This document shows positions 56,521 through 64,000 of a stretch of 64,000 bases of DNA, in pieces. This stretch comes from Daejeonella oryzae DSM 19973 (GTDB lineage Bacteria; Bacteroidota; Bacteroidia; Sphingobacteriales; Sphingobacteriaceae). Location of the stretch: positions 1 through 64,000 of the forward strand of contig NZ_AUHA01000002.1 of NCBI RefSeq assembly GCF_000422945.1. The letters are read 5' to 3'. The stretch's first letter is position 1; every line of letters begins with the position of its first letter. The notes under the pieces were generated by a model. That model saw only the letters and a list, made by a program, of their open reading frames with translations. It did no database searches and was not told where the DNA came from. Made by a program: the position numbers and the translations under genes.

Positions 56521-56552
56521 TAAGGAATGCTGATTTATTTCAGCATTCCTTA
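56521..56552 (-). terminator. Terminator of the M48 metalloprotease gene
   Basis: TAAGGAATGCTGA (56521-56533) and TCAGCATTCCTTA (56540-56552) form a perfect 13-bp stem, followed on the minus strand by TTTTTTTATAT. It lies 31 bp past the stop. Confidence 0.92.
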
Positions 56553-56582
56553 ATCAATAATAGTAATTTGATAAATTTAAAA

Positions 56583-58049
56583 TTACTCTCCGATAACTTT
56601 TATTAAAGTTCCGGCTGCAACACTGTCTGTCAATTTCATTCCATTTAGAATTGCTAATTCATTCAAACGCTTATCTTCTGTTTTATAAAATTTCAAAATT
56701 TGTTGCAAGCTCTGCGCCTGACTAACTGTTTTCAATCTAACTCTTTCAGGCTTTTTGTTCAATTTTGCTGCATCTGTTAACACTTTAAAATTTTGCATTG
56801 CATTGGTAAACAACGGAGCATAATTATTAAAGTCATTAGACCCTGTTACACCAATCATCAAATAATTTAAATCGCCGTAATGAATAACGTAAGATAAAGT
56901 TCTAACCACCTGTTGGGATTGCTGTTGCTGCTGCTGAGCCTGCTCTGCTTTTACATCGGCCACCATTGCAATGGCATTTAAACCATTAACCGTAATTTGC
57001 TTTGATTCTAAAGCCTGTAAATTATACTGTTGTAAAACTCCGCTGGCGGCTTCCTGCAAAGTTTTACCTGGAGCTAAAGTTAACATCATCATGGCTTTAC
57101 CATCTTTAGGGGCCATTTGAAAACGCTGTGGTGTATTTTGATATGCCCAATTAGTTGGAATAGGAAATTGAAATTTAAGAACAGGGTGATAAAACACATT
57201 GCTTTCTACAAAACCTTGTTTTGGATCTTCACCATAAACAATTCCATCTATTCTTTTTAGATACGTATTTCTGTTAATCTGTGCATTGGTTAGATTCAAC
57301 TTCTGTTTCCATTCTGTAGCGGCTTTACTTACTGCAACATTACGGTCTCCGGGATTTGGGTGCGTAGACAGAAAGTTTGGAAGACCCTCATTTCCGCTAG
57401 CTGCTGATTGTCTCTCCAGAGTAGAAAAGAAACCTGCCATTTGCTGTGCATCAAATCCAATTTTAGATGAATATTCAACGCCCAATTGATCTGCTTCACG
57501 TTCGGCATCACGACCAAATTTCAGGAATAATAATCCAAGTCCCTGAGAAGCCTGCTCAGCGAACTGGGCAAAATCCGGAGCGATGATCATTCCGGCAATT
57601 AAGCCAATCTGGCTAAGAAGAACATTTCTTTGCTGGGCAACTGAATGACGTGCGGTAATATGTCCAATTTCATGTCCTAATACTCCTGCAAATTCAGCTT
57701 CATTATTAAAACTTGCCATAATTCCTCTGGTGAAGTAAACATATCCGCCGGGTACTGCAAATGCGTTTAATACATCAGAATCAACAATTTTAAATTCATA
57801 CGCCAAATTTGGACGATGAGAAATAGCTGCCATTTTTTTGCCTTCTTCGGTAATAAAACTTTGAAGTGCTTTGTCCTCATACAAACCATATTGGGCTACA
57901 ATCTGCGGATCTGCATCTTTACCCATTGCAATTTCCTGAGCCTCGGACATTAAAACAACTTGCTTTTTACCCGTAACAGGATTTACAGCACAGCTATTTA
58001 TAAAAATAGAGGATACAGTAAAAAAGCTTATTAGAACGTATTTTTTCAT
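56583..58049 (-). CDS. M48 family metalloprotease lipoprotein
   Basis: 488-residue zinc protease (BepA/Oma1-like). It has a lipobox NSC (Cys20) and the zinc motif HEIGH in GVLGHEIGHITARH (about residue 130), with the third ligand Glu in FGRDAEREADQLG near residue 190. The C-terminal part (about 430-488, QSLQQILKFYKTEDKRL to GTLIKVIGE) looks like a LysM-type module that may bind peptidoglycan. Family members degrade misfolded outer-membrane proteins. Confidence 0.93.
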   Translation of the reverse strand: MKKYVLISFFTVSSIFINSCAVNPVTGKKQVVLMSEAQEIAMGKDADPQIVAQYGLYEDKALQSFITEEGKKMAAISHRPNLAYEFKIVDSDVLNAFAVPGGYVYFTRGIMASFNNEAEFAGVLGHEIGHITARHSVAQQRNVLLSQIGLIAGMIIAPDFAQFAEQASQGLGLLFLKFGRDAEREADQLGVEYSSKIGFDAQQMAGFFSTLERQSAASGNEGLPNFLSTHPNPGDRNVAVSKAATEWKQKLNLTNAQINRNTYLKRIDGIVYGEDPKQGFVESNVFYHPVLKFQFPIPTNWAYQNTPQRFQMAPKDGKAMMMLTLAPGKTLQEAASGVLQQYNLQALESKQITVNGLNAIAMVADVKAEQAQQQQQQSQQVVRTLSYVIHYGDLNYLMIGVTGSNDFNNYAPLFTNAMQNFKVLTDAAKLNKKPERVRLKTVSQAQSLQQILKFYKTEDKRLNELAILNGMKLTDSVAAGTLIKVIGE

Positions 58050-58241
58050 TTTTTATATTGATTAGGGATGTTTAAATACCAAGCTCATTATTATTAAAAG
58101 ATGAATATCTGCAAGATTAAAATAAGGTTTACAAAGATGATACCAAATGCACTTTGTATTTTTTGTTCTAATAGAATAGAAAAAATATGAACCATATATA
58201 TACAATGATTTACCAGTTTCTATTTCTAATATCGCAGAATA

Positions 58242-58249
58242 TATCTTTG
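58242..58249 (+). promoter_or_regulatory. Promoter -7 box of the GNAT gene
   Basis: TATCTTTG is a full match to TAnnTTTG, 43 bases before the start codon. No -33 TTG at the ideal distance. Confidence 0.45.
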
Positions 58250-58292
58250 TAAAATACTTTAAGCCCCTTAAAATATTTCTAAGGATAATCTC

Positions 58293-58802
58293 ATGAAAAA
58301 AACACAATCTGAGCGTTTACTATTTGAACAATTTACTGTATATCAATTTGAATATTACATAAAATTATCAGGTGAATACGAAGTGATGAAATTTATTACC
58401 GGTAAAGCATTAAGCTTAGCAGAATCGGAAGAACGTTTTGCAAAAATGATTGAAACCAACCGTGAAAATCCGGAACTTGGTTTTTTTTCTGTAAGAAAAA
58501 TTTCAGATCAGTCCTTTATCGGATTAGCCAAACTAATCAATCTTAAAAATAATCAACTGGAGATAGGTTATTCGCTGTTGCCTGAATTCTGGGGACAAGG
58601 ATTTGCTTCGGAAATTGCAGACCACTTCATCAATTATTCTTTCAAATTTAAGCATGTAAAAGAAATTATTGGGGTGATAGATCCCGCCAACTCGGTATCA
58701 AAAAAACTTCTTATCAGCCGGGGATTTAAATTATACGATACGAATAAACCCGGTGAATCTGCTGCAGAATACTTAAAACTTAATATCTCTGCGAATAAGT
58801 GA
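58293..58802 (+). CDS. GNAT N-acetyltransferase (RimJ/RimL type)
   Basis: 169-residue acetyltransferase with the fold of RimJ/RimL. Acetyl-CoA loop QGFASEIADHFINYSF near residue 106 and VIDPANSVSKKLLISRGF near residue 128 are conserved. The substrate is unknown. Start ATG 58293 has a good AAGGA ribosome site, unusual in this genome. Confidence 0.88.
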   Translation: MKKTQSERLLFEQFTVYQFEYYIKLSGEYEVMKFITGKALSLAESEERFAKMIETNRENPELGFFSVRKISDQSFIGLAKLINLKNNQLEIGYSLLPEFWGQGFASEIADHFINYSFKFKHVKEIIGVIDPANSVSKKLLISRGFKLYDTNKPGESAAEYLKLNISANK

Positions 58803-58889
58803 ATCTAATTTTATAAAATATCCTGATAACTACGTTGAACTATCCCCAATATTAAGGATCTTAAATACCAGCAAATCGATTAAAATCTC

Positions 58890-59100
58890 ATAAAAAAAAC
58901 CTGCTGAATTTACATACAGCAGGTCCATCTTCATGTGCTTAAAATAAAGTATCGGAACAAAAATTAAATATGGATATTTCCTGAATTAATCTATCAAAAT
59001 ACCATCACGCCCTTCGGATTTAAGCGTATTTTATATGCTCTTTATAACGGAAACTGTTATCCAGATGTTACGCAAAGTTTCAAAAATGTTTATATTCCTC
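58890..59100 (-). ncRNA. Candidate small RNA with its own terminator
   Basis: In the 500-bp gap between the GNAT gene and the LiaF-like gene, a hairpin ACCTGCTG/CAGCAGGT (58899-58906 and 58917-58924) is followed on the minus strand by eight T residues. No minus-strand coding gene lies upstream of it. The stretch also holds AAAATAC/GTATTTT (58996-59002 and 59026-59032) and an ATAAC/GTTAT hairpin near 59048. No known RNA family is recognised and the 5' end is a guess. Confidence 0.35.
58892..58924 (-). terminator. Orphan Rho-independent terminator
   Basis: Stem ACCTGCTG / CAGCAGGT with a ten-base loop; on the minus strand the stem is followed by eight T residues. It could also end the plus-strand GNAT transcript, but no T-run is present on that side. 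Confidence 0.75.
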
Positions 59101-59302
59101 TGATAAAATTAAGTAAAACTCTAACAAGCACCTTTCAAACCCTCATTTAATCAGCTAACATTCTTTTAAATTTAAATTGATTGCGATCATATAAAAATTT
59201 CACCGTTTTTTTCGTGTCGTTTACCGAGAACTTGTTGCATATTGCCTAAAGCATGTTGGTACTTACAGTTTATACATTTAGTTTAGATTAAAATTTTAGA
59301 AC

Positions 59303-60070
59303 ATGATGCACAACTTTAAAAACGCAGACAAAAAATCCGGCACAATGATCGTCGGACTTATATTATTAGGAATTGGCTGTTTACTTTTATTAAAGAGCTT
59401 TAATCTGATGTTCTTTCCGGGATGGATATTTAGCTTTCCCGTTGTTTTAATCGGAATCGGAACAATTATCGGCCTCCGCAAAGGATTCCGCAGACCTGCG
59501 CCTCAAATCCTCATAATTTTAGGAACTATTTTACTTGCACACAAAATTTTACCCGGCGATTCTGACCGCTTTATCTGGCCTGTTGCTATAATCGGAATCG
59601 GTTTATGGATTATTCTGAAACCTTCAAAATATTACGGTAAAGATTCTGATGCCTGGGATAAGCGGGTAGATCAGTCTGACCCTCTTTCAGATTCTGCCGA
59701 TTATCAATTTGATAATAAAAACCAGAATTCTTTCCAGGAGCGTTTAGATGCAGTTTCTATATTTGGTGGTGTTAAAAAAAATATCACGTCCAAAAATTTT
59801 AAAGGAGGAGATATTGTAAATATTTTTGGCGGTTCTGAAATCAATTTAACGCAGGCAGATATTAACGGAACAATCAGACTGGAAGTTGTACAAGTTTTTG
59901 GTGGCACCAAAATCATTCTTCCTGCCAACTGGACTATTCACTCAGAGATGGCAGCCATATTTGGTGGCATCGAGGATAAGCGTCCGGTTCAAACAGCTGC
60001 CAATCCCGACAAAGTATTAATTATAGAAGGAGTTTCAATTTTCGGAGGAATTGATATCAGAAGCTTTTAA
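59303..60070 (+). CDS. LiaF-like membrane protein (DUF5668 + LiaF C-terminal domain)
   Basis: 255-residue protein. The N-terminal part (about 15-110) has three or four short membrane helices of the DUF5668 type. The C-terminal part (about 150-255) is a LiaF-like beta-repeat domain with four FGG turns (IFGGVKK, IFGGSEI, VFGGTKI, IFGGIED). In Firmicutes LiaF regulates the LiaS kinase under cell-wall stress. Here a LytS-type kinase and a LytTR regulator follow on the same strand. Confidence 0.8.
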   Translation: MMHNFKNADKKSGTMIVGLILLGIGCLLLLKSFNLMFFPGWIFSFPVVLIGIGTIIGLRKGFRRPAPQILIILGTILLAHKILPGDSDRFIWPVAIIGIGLWIILKPSKYYGKDSDAWDKRVDQSDPLSDSADYQFDNKNQNSFQERLDAVSIFGGVKKNITSKNFKGGDIVNIFGGSEINLTQADINGTIRLEVVQVFGGTKIILPANWTIHSEMAAIFGGIEDKRPVQTAANPDKVLIIEGVSIFGGIDIRSF

Positions 60071-60137
60071 TTAAGTTTCAGGTATCAAAATAACAGATAA
60101 GCAAATTGTAATATTATTCCATCTTAATTAGCAGGTT

Positions 60138-61172
60138 TTGACAAACATTAACATTCATAAATTAATCAGCATATTATCAATATATGTTGTGGCCTGTATT
60201 TTTAGTCTGTTCCAGTTTTTAATTTTAATCTGGTTCGGGTTCAGCATGCGGGTTGCTGCGTTTGATAGCATAATCAGCATCCTTCTGCTTTTCACTGCAA
60301 GTCTTCTGGTAACCAATACTCTCAAATACTATCTCCCGCAGCGAAACAAATATGTCTATATCTTAATCTGGTGTATTTTAATTTCAGCAGTCTGGCTGTT
60401 TATTTCACATTACCTGCTTAATTATTTGCTTACAGAAGATCCGTCTTACAGAGTTTTCATGTATAAATCTTTGCCCGTAAGATTTTCAGTTGGCTTGTTG
60501 ATTATCTGCCTGATGGCCCTGATCAGAGTTTTTCTATATACTCAAATGGATCAGAAAGAAATGGAGCAACGTAAAGCCGAATCTGAGAAACTTGCCCGGG
60601 ATGCAGAATTATATAATCTAAGACAACAACTTCAGCCGCACTTTCTGTTTAACAGCTTAAATTCTATAACAGCTTTAATTGGTAGCAGGCCTGATGAAGC
60701 CCGAAAGATGATTCATCAGCTTTCAGATTTTTTAAGAGGAACGTTAAAAAAGGAAGATCAGCAGCCGGTTAGTCTGGCAGAGGAACTGGAGCACTTACAA
60801 TTGTATCTGGAAATTGAAATGGTTCGTTTCGGGCATCGTTTAACAACAGAAATCATTGCAGATGAAGCTTGTAGCAAAATGCTGATTCCGCCGATGCTTT
60901 TACAGCCAATTGTAGAAAATGCAATTAAATTTGGTTTATATGACACCACCGGAATTGTCAGCATCAAAATAATTGCAAGCTGTGTTCAGAATCAGCTTCA
61001 CGTAAGTGTTCAAAATCCGTTTGATCCGGAAACCAGCCGGCCTAATCATGGAACCGGCTTTGGTTTAAGCGGCGTTAAAAGAAGATTACATTTATTATTT
61101 GGTTATACCGATTTGTTGGAAACAAACTCTGATAGCCATATATTTACTACCACAGTAAAAATTCCACAATAA
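60138..61172 (+). CDS. LytS-type sensor histidine kinase
   Basis: 344-residue kinase with four to five membrane helices (residues about 10-135), a short coiled coil and the His_kinase domain with LRQQLQPHFLFNSLNSI (phospho-acceptor His near residue 178). An HATPase domain with the N box QPIVENAIKFGL near residue 258 follows. The start is TTG at 60138 behind GCAGG, since no ATG stands upstream in frame. It ends eight bases before its regulator gene. Confidence 0.9.
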   Translation: MTNINIHKLISILSIYVVACIFSLFQFLILIWFGFSMRVAAFDSIISILLLFTASLLVTNTLKYYLPQRNKYVYILIWCILISAVWLFISHYLLNYLLTEDPSYRVFMYKSLPVRFSVGLLIICLMALIRVFLYTQMDQKEMEQRKAESEKLARDAELYNLRQQLQPHFLFNSLNSITALIGSRPDEARKMIHQLSDFLRGTLKKEDQQPVSLAEELEHLQLYLEIEMVRFGHRLTTEIIADEACSKMLIPPMLLQPIVENAIKFGLYDTTGIVSIKIIASCVQNQLHVSVQNPFDPETSRPNHGTGFGLSGVKRRLHLLFGYTDLLETNSDSHIFTTTVKIPQ

Positions 61173-61180
61173 AAATCCAC

Positions 61181-61921
61181 ATGCGAGTAATTATAATAGA
61201 CGATGAACCTTTGGCAAGAATGGTTATTAAAGATTATCTGGCTTCCTATCCTCAGGTAGAACTTTTACAGGAATGCAACGATGGTTTTGAAGGTGTAAAA
61301 GCCATCGCTCAGCATCAGCCCGATTTGATTTTTTTAGATATTCAAATGCCCAAAATAAATGGCTTTGAAATGCTCGAACTGATTGATGAACCGCCAGCCG
61401 TTATTTTTACAACTGCATTTGATGAATACGCCATAAGAGCATTTGAAGAACATGCGGTGGATTATCTTTTAAAGCCCTTTAGCAAGCAACGATTTGACAA
61501 GGCAATGAGTAAATGGATTGAACAGCATCAAAACACAGAAACTGCTCAGAACACCCGTCAACTGCTGGAAAATCTGCCCTCTGCTTCTCCTAAAAATGAA
61601 AGGGTTGTTGTTAAAACCGGCACCAAAATCAAAATCATTCCGGTTAAAGATATTCTGTATTTAGAAGCCGATGATGACTATGTAAAAATTCATACTTCAG
61701 AAGGTTCTTTTCTTAAAAATAAAACCATGGCCTATTTTGAGCAGATGCTTGATCCGGGAGAATTTATCAGAGTACACCGCTCTCACATGATTCGCATCCA
61801 GGAAATAACCCGAATCGACCCATACGAAAAAGAAAATCACATCGCCATTTTAAAATCGGGTTTGAAAGTACCTGTAAGTAAAACTGGGTATGGCAAATTA
61901 AAACAAAGCTTAGGTTTGTAA
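61181..61921 (+). CDS. LytTR-family response regulator
   Basis: 246-residue regulator. The receiver domain (residues 1-120) has the acidic pocket IIDDEP, phospho-acceptor Asp in LIFLDIQMP (near residue 54) and Lys in LLKPF. A LytTR DNA-binding domain (about 145-246) follows, with KIKIIPVKDILYLEADDDYV and RVHRSHMI. Direct partner of the LytS-type kinase encoded eight bases upstream. Confidence 0.94.
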   Translation: MRVIIIDDEPLARMVIKDYLASYPQVELLQECNDGFEGVKAIAQHQPDLIFLDIQMPKINGFEMLELIDEPPAVIFTTAFDEYAIRAFEEHAVDYLLKPFSKQRFDKAMSKWIEQHQNTETAQNTRQLLENLPSASPKNERVVVKTGTKIKIIPVKDILYLEADDDYVKIHTSEGSFLKNKTMAYFEQMLDPGEFIRVHRSHMIRIQEITRIDPYEKENHIAILKSGLKVPVSKTGYGKLKQSLGL

Positions 61922-62027
61922 AATTTTTAAATATTAAGCAGATAAAATACAATAACTATTACTATAATTACTGCGTAAGAGGTACTTGCTATTATTGTAA
62001 TTGTTCCAATTAATTGGGGAGAATAAA

Positions 62028-64000
62028 TTGGAGACAAAAAATGTGATTTCAAGCGGAATTTCCGGTGAATTTAAGTTATTATTTAACCTTTCACAGGATA
62101 TGATCTGCGTTATGAATGCAGATGCATGTGTTCTAGAGGTTAATCAAAAATTTAAAGAGATTGTAGGTTTTACAGCGGCAGAGCTGCCCTGTAATGCGTT
62201 AAACTACCTCCTTCTTTCTGAAGATTACTATCCTGTACTAAATCGGATTAATACTGCTCACCCAGAAAAACAGTTCAGTTTTTTAACCAGCATATTTTGC
62301 GCTGATAACACATATAAAAAGGCTGAGTGTTTTGCAGTTAAAAATCCAAACGGACAAATCATTCTGAGCTGGAGATTATCCGGGTCCGAAAAAAGTTCAG
62401 TTATTGAACAAAATCAAGCAAAAATTCCTAATAAAAATTTGACCGAACCTGAAAACATCAATGAAAGGCGGTTTAAAGTTTTAGTACAAAACGGCTCTGA
62501 TCTTTTGGGAATTCTGACTGTGGAAGGAGAATACAAATACGTCAGTCCTTCGGTTAGTCATATTTTAGGGAATGATCCTGAATTCTACATTGGTAAAAAT
62601 GCATTCGAATTTATACATCCCGAAAGTATTGACTATCTCTTAAAGGAATTTGAGACCATTAAAGATCATTATAAAATAGAATTAAAGCCCTACAGGTTTT
62701 TAGATTCTGATGGCAACTGGCGCTGGCTTGAAACCGTAGTTACCAATTTACTTAATGACCCGGCTGTAAACGGAATTGTAGTCAATTCAAAAGATATAAC
62801 AAGCAAAAAAGAATTTGAAGATGAAAAAAAGCAAATTTCTGGCCGCTTAGATAATGTACTTGAGAATTTCACAGATGGCTTGTTCATAATTAGTAAAGAC
62901 TGGAAAATTACTTTTTTCAATCCTGCAGCACAGAAAATACTTAGAATACCAGCTGATAAATTTATAAACGCTGATTACTTCGACATTTTTCCGGAAGCTG
63001 TTAATCTTAAATTTTATAGAGAATACAAACGTGCTTACGAGCAAAATGTAAGTGTAAATTTTCAGGAGTTTAATCCCGTATTAAACAGGTGGTTTGAGGT
63101 TAATGCGTATCCATACGATAATTCTCTTACCGTTATTTTTAGAGATATTACTGAATTAAGAAATAAAGAGCTAACTCTTGCCCTGGAAAAGGAGGTTCTT
63201 GAAATGAACATTTTCTCCAGGTTCAATTTAAAAGAAGCAGTAGATCATTTATTAAAAGGCATAGAGAATATTTATCCCGGAATGATTTGCTCTGTATTAA
63301 AACTTGACCCCGAAGGCAAAAAAGTTTATCATCTTTCCTCACCCTCTCTTCCTCAGGAATATATAGACCTGATAAACGGGTTAGAAATAGGCCCTGATTC
63401 CGGCTCTTGTGGAACTGCAGCATTTCTAAAAAAAGAAATTATTGCTGACGATATAGAAAATAATCCCTGCTGGCAAAACTATAAACATATAGTAATTCCT
63501 TTAGGATTAAAATCCTGCTGGTCTTTCCCGATTATTACCTCAGATGGAAAAGTGATAGCAACATTTGGCGTATATCATTCGGCGATAAAAGCCCCTTCTG
63601 ATTTGGAGGTAAAAGCGTTTGAAAGAGTTAGTACTATTTTACAATTGCTCTTGGAAAACGATAAAAACCAAAAAGAAATTGAAGTTAGTAATGAGCGGTA
63701 TAAATACACTATAGCCGCAACCAATGATACCATTTGGGATTGGGATATGGTTTCAAAACAGCTTTACCGAGGAAAAGGATTTGAAAAATTTTTCAATCAT
63801 GACATCGGTGTAGAAAATGAAATTTCTAAAAATTGGGAATTTAACATACATCCCAAGGACCGGCAGCGAATTATAAACAGCCTGGAGGAAGTTGTTAATA
63901 ATCCTGAAAAAATTAAATGGAGCGAAGAATATAGATTTAAAAAGATAGATGGAACCTATGCAACCATACTGGATAAAGGCTATGTAATCCGAGATTCTAA
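62028..64000 (+). CDS. Multi-PAS/GAF sensor protein, cut by the window edge
   Basis: An open frame runs from TTG 62028 through the right edge (657 residues seen, no stop). GGGGAG six bases before the TTG supports this start. In order I see a PAS domain (about 15-110), a second PAS (148-265), a third PAS (272-375), a GAF domain (398-543, with the GPDSGSCGTAAF turn) and a fourth PAS (from 557). The output domain lies outside the window; a histidine kinase is most likely. It follows the LytTR gene by 106 bp on the same strand, so it may belong to the same signalling locus or be independent. Confidence 0.85.
   Translation, partial: METKNVISSGISGEFKLLFNLSQDMICVMNADACVLEVNQKFKEIVGFTAAELPCNALNYLLLSEDYYPVLNRINTAHPEKQFSFLTSIFCADNTYKKAECFAVKNPNGQIILSWRLSGSEKSSVIEQNQAKIPNKNLTEPENINERRFKVLVQNGSDLLGILTVEGEYKYVSPSVSHILGNDPEFYIGKNAFEFIHPESIDYLLKEFETIKDHYKIELKPYRFLDSDGNWRWLETVVTNLLNDPAVNGIVVNSKDITSKKEFEDEKKQISGRLDNVLENFTDGLFIISKDWKITFFNPAAQKILRIPADKFINADYFDIFPEAVNLKFYREYKRAYEQNVSVNFQEFNPVLNRWFEVNAYPYDNSLTVIFRDITELRNKELTLALEKEVLEMNIFSRFNLKEAVDHLLKGIENIYPGMICSVLKLDPEGKKVYHLSSPSLPQEYIDLINGLEIGPDSGSCGTAAFLKKEIIADDIENNPCWQNYKHIVIPLGLKSCWSFPIITSDGKVIATFGVYHSAIKAPSDLEVKAFERVSTILQLLLENDKNQKEIEVSNERYKYTIAATNDTIWDWDMVSKQLYRGKGFEKFFNHDIGVENEISKNWEFNIHPKDRQRIINSLEEVVNNPEKIKWSEEYRFKKIDGTYATILDKGYVIRDS

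Overview
This looks like a chromosomal window from a member of the Bacteroidota, most likely the Sphingobacteriaceae (Pedobacter/Mucilaginibacter type). The evidence is gldA, gldF and gldG homologues, a TonB-dependent receptor with a carboxypeptidase-like N-terminal domain, Bacteroidota-type promoters (TTTG, about 19 bp, TAnnTTTG), few Shine-Dalgarno sites and AT-rich spacers. No species can be named from sequence alone. I see no insertion sequence, prophage, integrated plasmid or CRISPR array.

Region 1 (about 1-13.9 kb, minus strand) is one long information-processing superoperon. In transcription order it is tRNA-Thr(TGT), tRNA-Tyr, tRNA-Gly, tRNA-Thr(GGT), tuf, tRNA-Trp, secE, nusG, rplK, rplA, rplJ, rplL, rpoB, rpoC. 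This is the order known from E. coli with a tRNA-Trp added. A strong promoter lies ahead of the tRNAs and terminators follow tuf, rplL and rpoC. Region 2 (13.9-18.4 kb, minus) has hpf, xerC, rpsU, an acyl-CoA dehydrogenase, apt and a helix-hairpin-helix protein.

Region 3 (18.5-27.5 kb) is a surface and nutrient block. It has a fused ornithine-lipid-synthase-like acyltransferase, a periplasmic transglutaminase-like protein, a beta-helix lipoprotein, a TonB-dependent receptor and a phosphate-selective-porin homologue. Three of these genes have good -7 boxes without a -33 box, preceded by TTAAC-like half-sites repeated about every 11 bp. This resembles PHO boxes, and I infer a phosphate-starvation regulon.

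Region 4 (27.5-44.8 kb) is mostly housekeeping: a thioredoxin-like protein, an Mpo1-like protein, RNase Y, a well-supported 6S-RNA-like gene, zapA with a coiled-coil partner, pheT, radC, rpsT, an S1/P1 nuclease-like protein, a DedA protein, dnaN, gldG-gldF-gldA, glyS and an old-yellow-enzyme oxidoreductase. Region 5 (45-54.8 kb) has an epimerase, an L,D-transpeptidase-like protein, a three-gene membrane glycosyltransferase operon, an operon with an extended aromatic amino acid hydroxylase, a KTSC protein, ssb and a zinc-ribbon protein. Region 6 (54.8-64 kb) has a cytochrome c, a YoaK-family protein, an M48 metalloprotease, a GNAT enzyme, a candidate small RNA, a LiaF-like/LytS/LytTR signalling module and a multi-PAS/GAF sensor that runs off the right edge.

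The most interesting signals are the PHO-box-like arrays, the 6S RNA structure, the orphan terminator with structured RNA near 59 kb, the extended hydroxylase operon and the LiaF-LytST module. Most genes belong to known families; novelty lies mainly in regulation and combinations.
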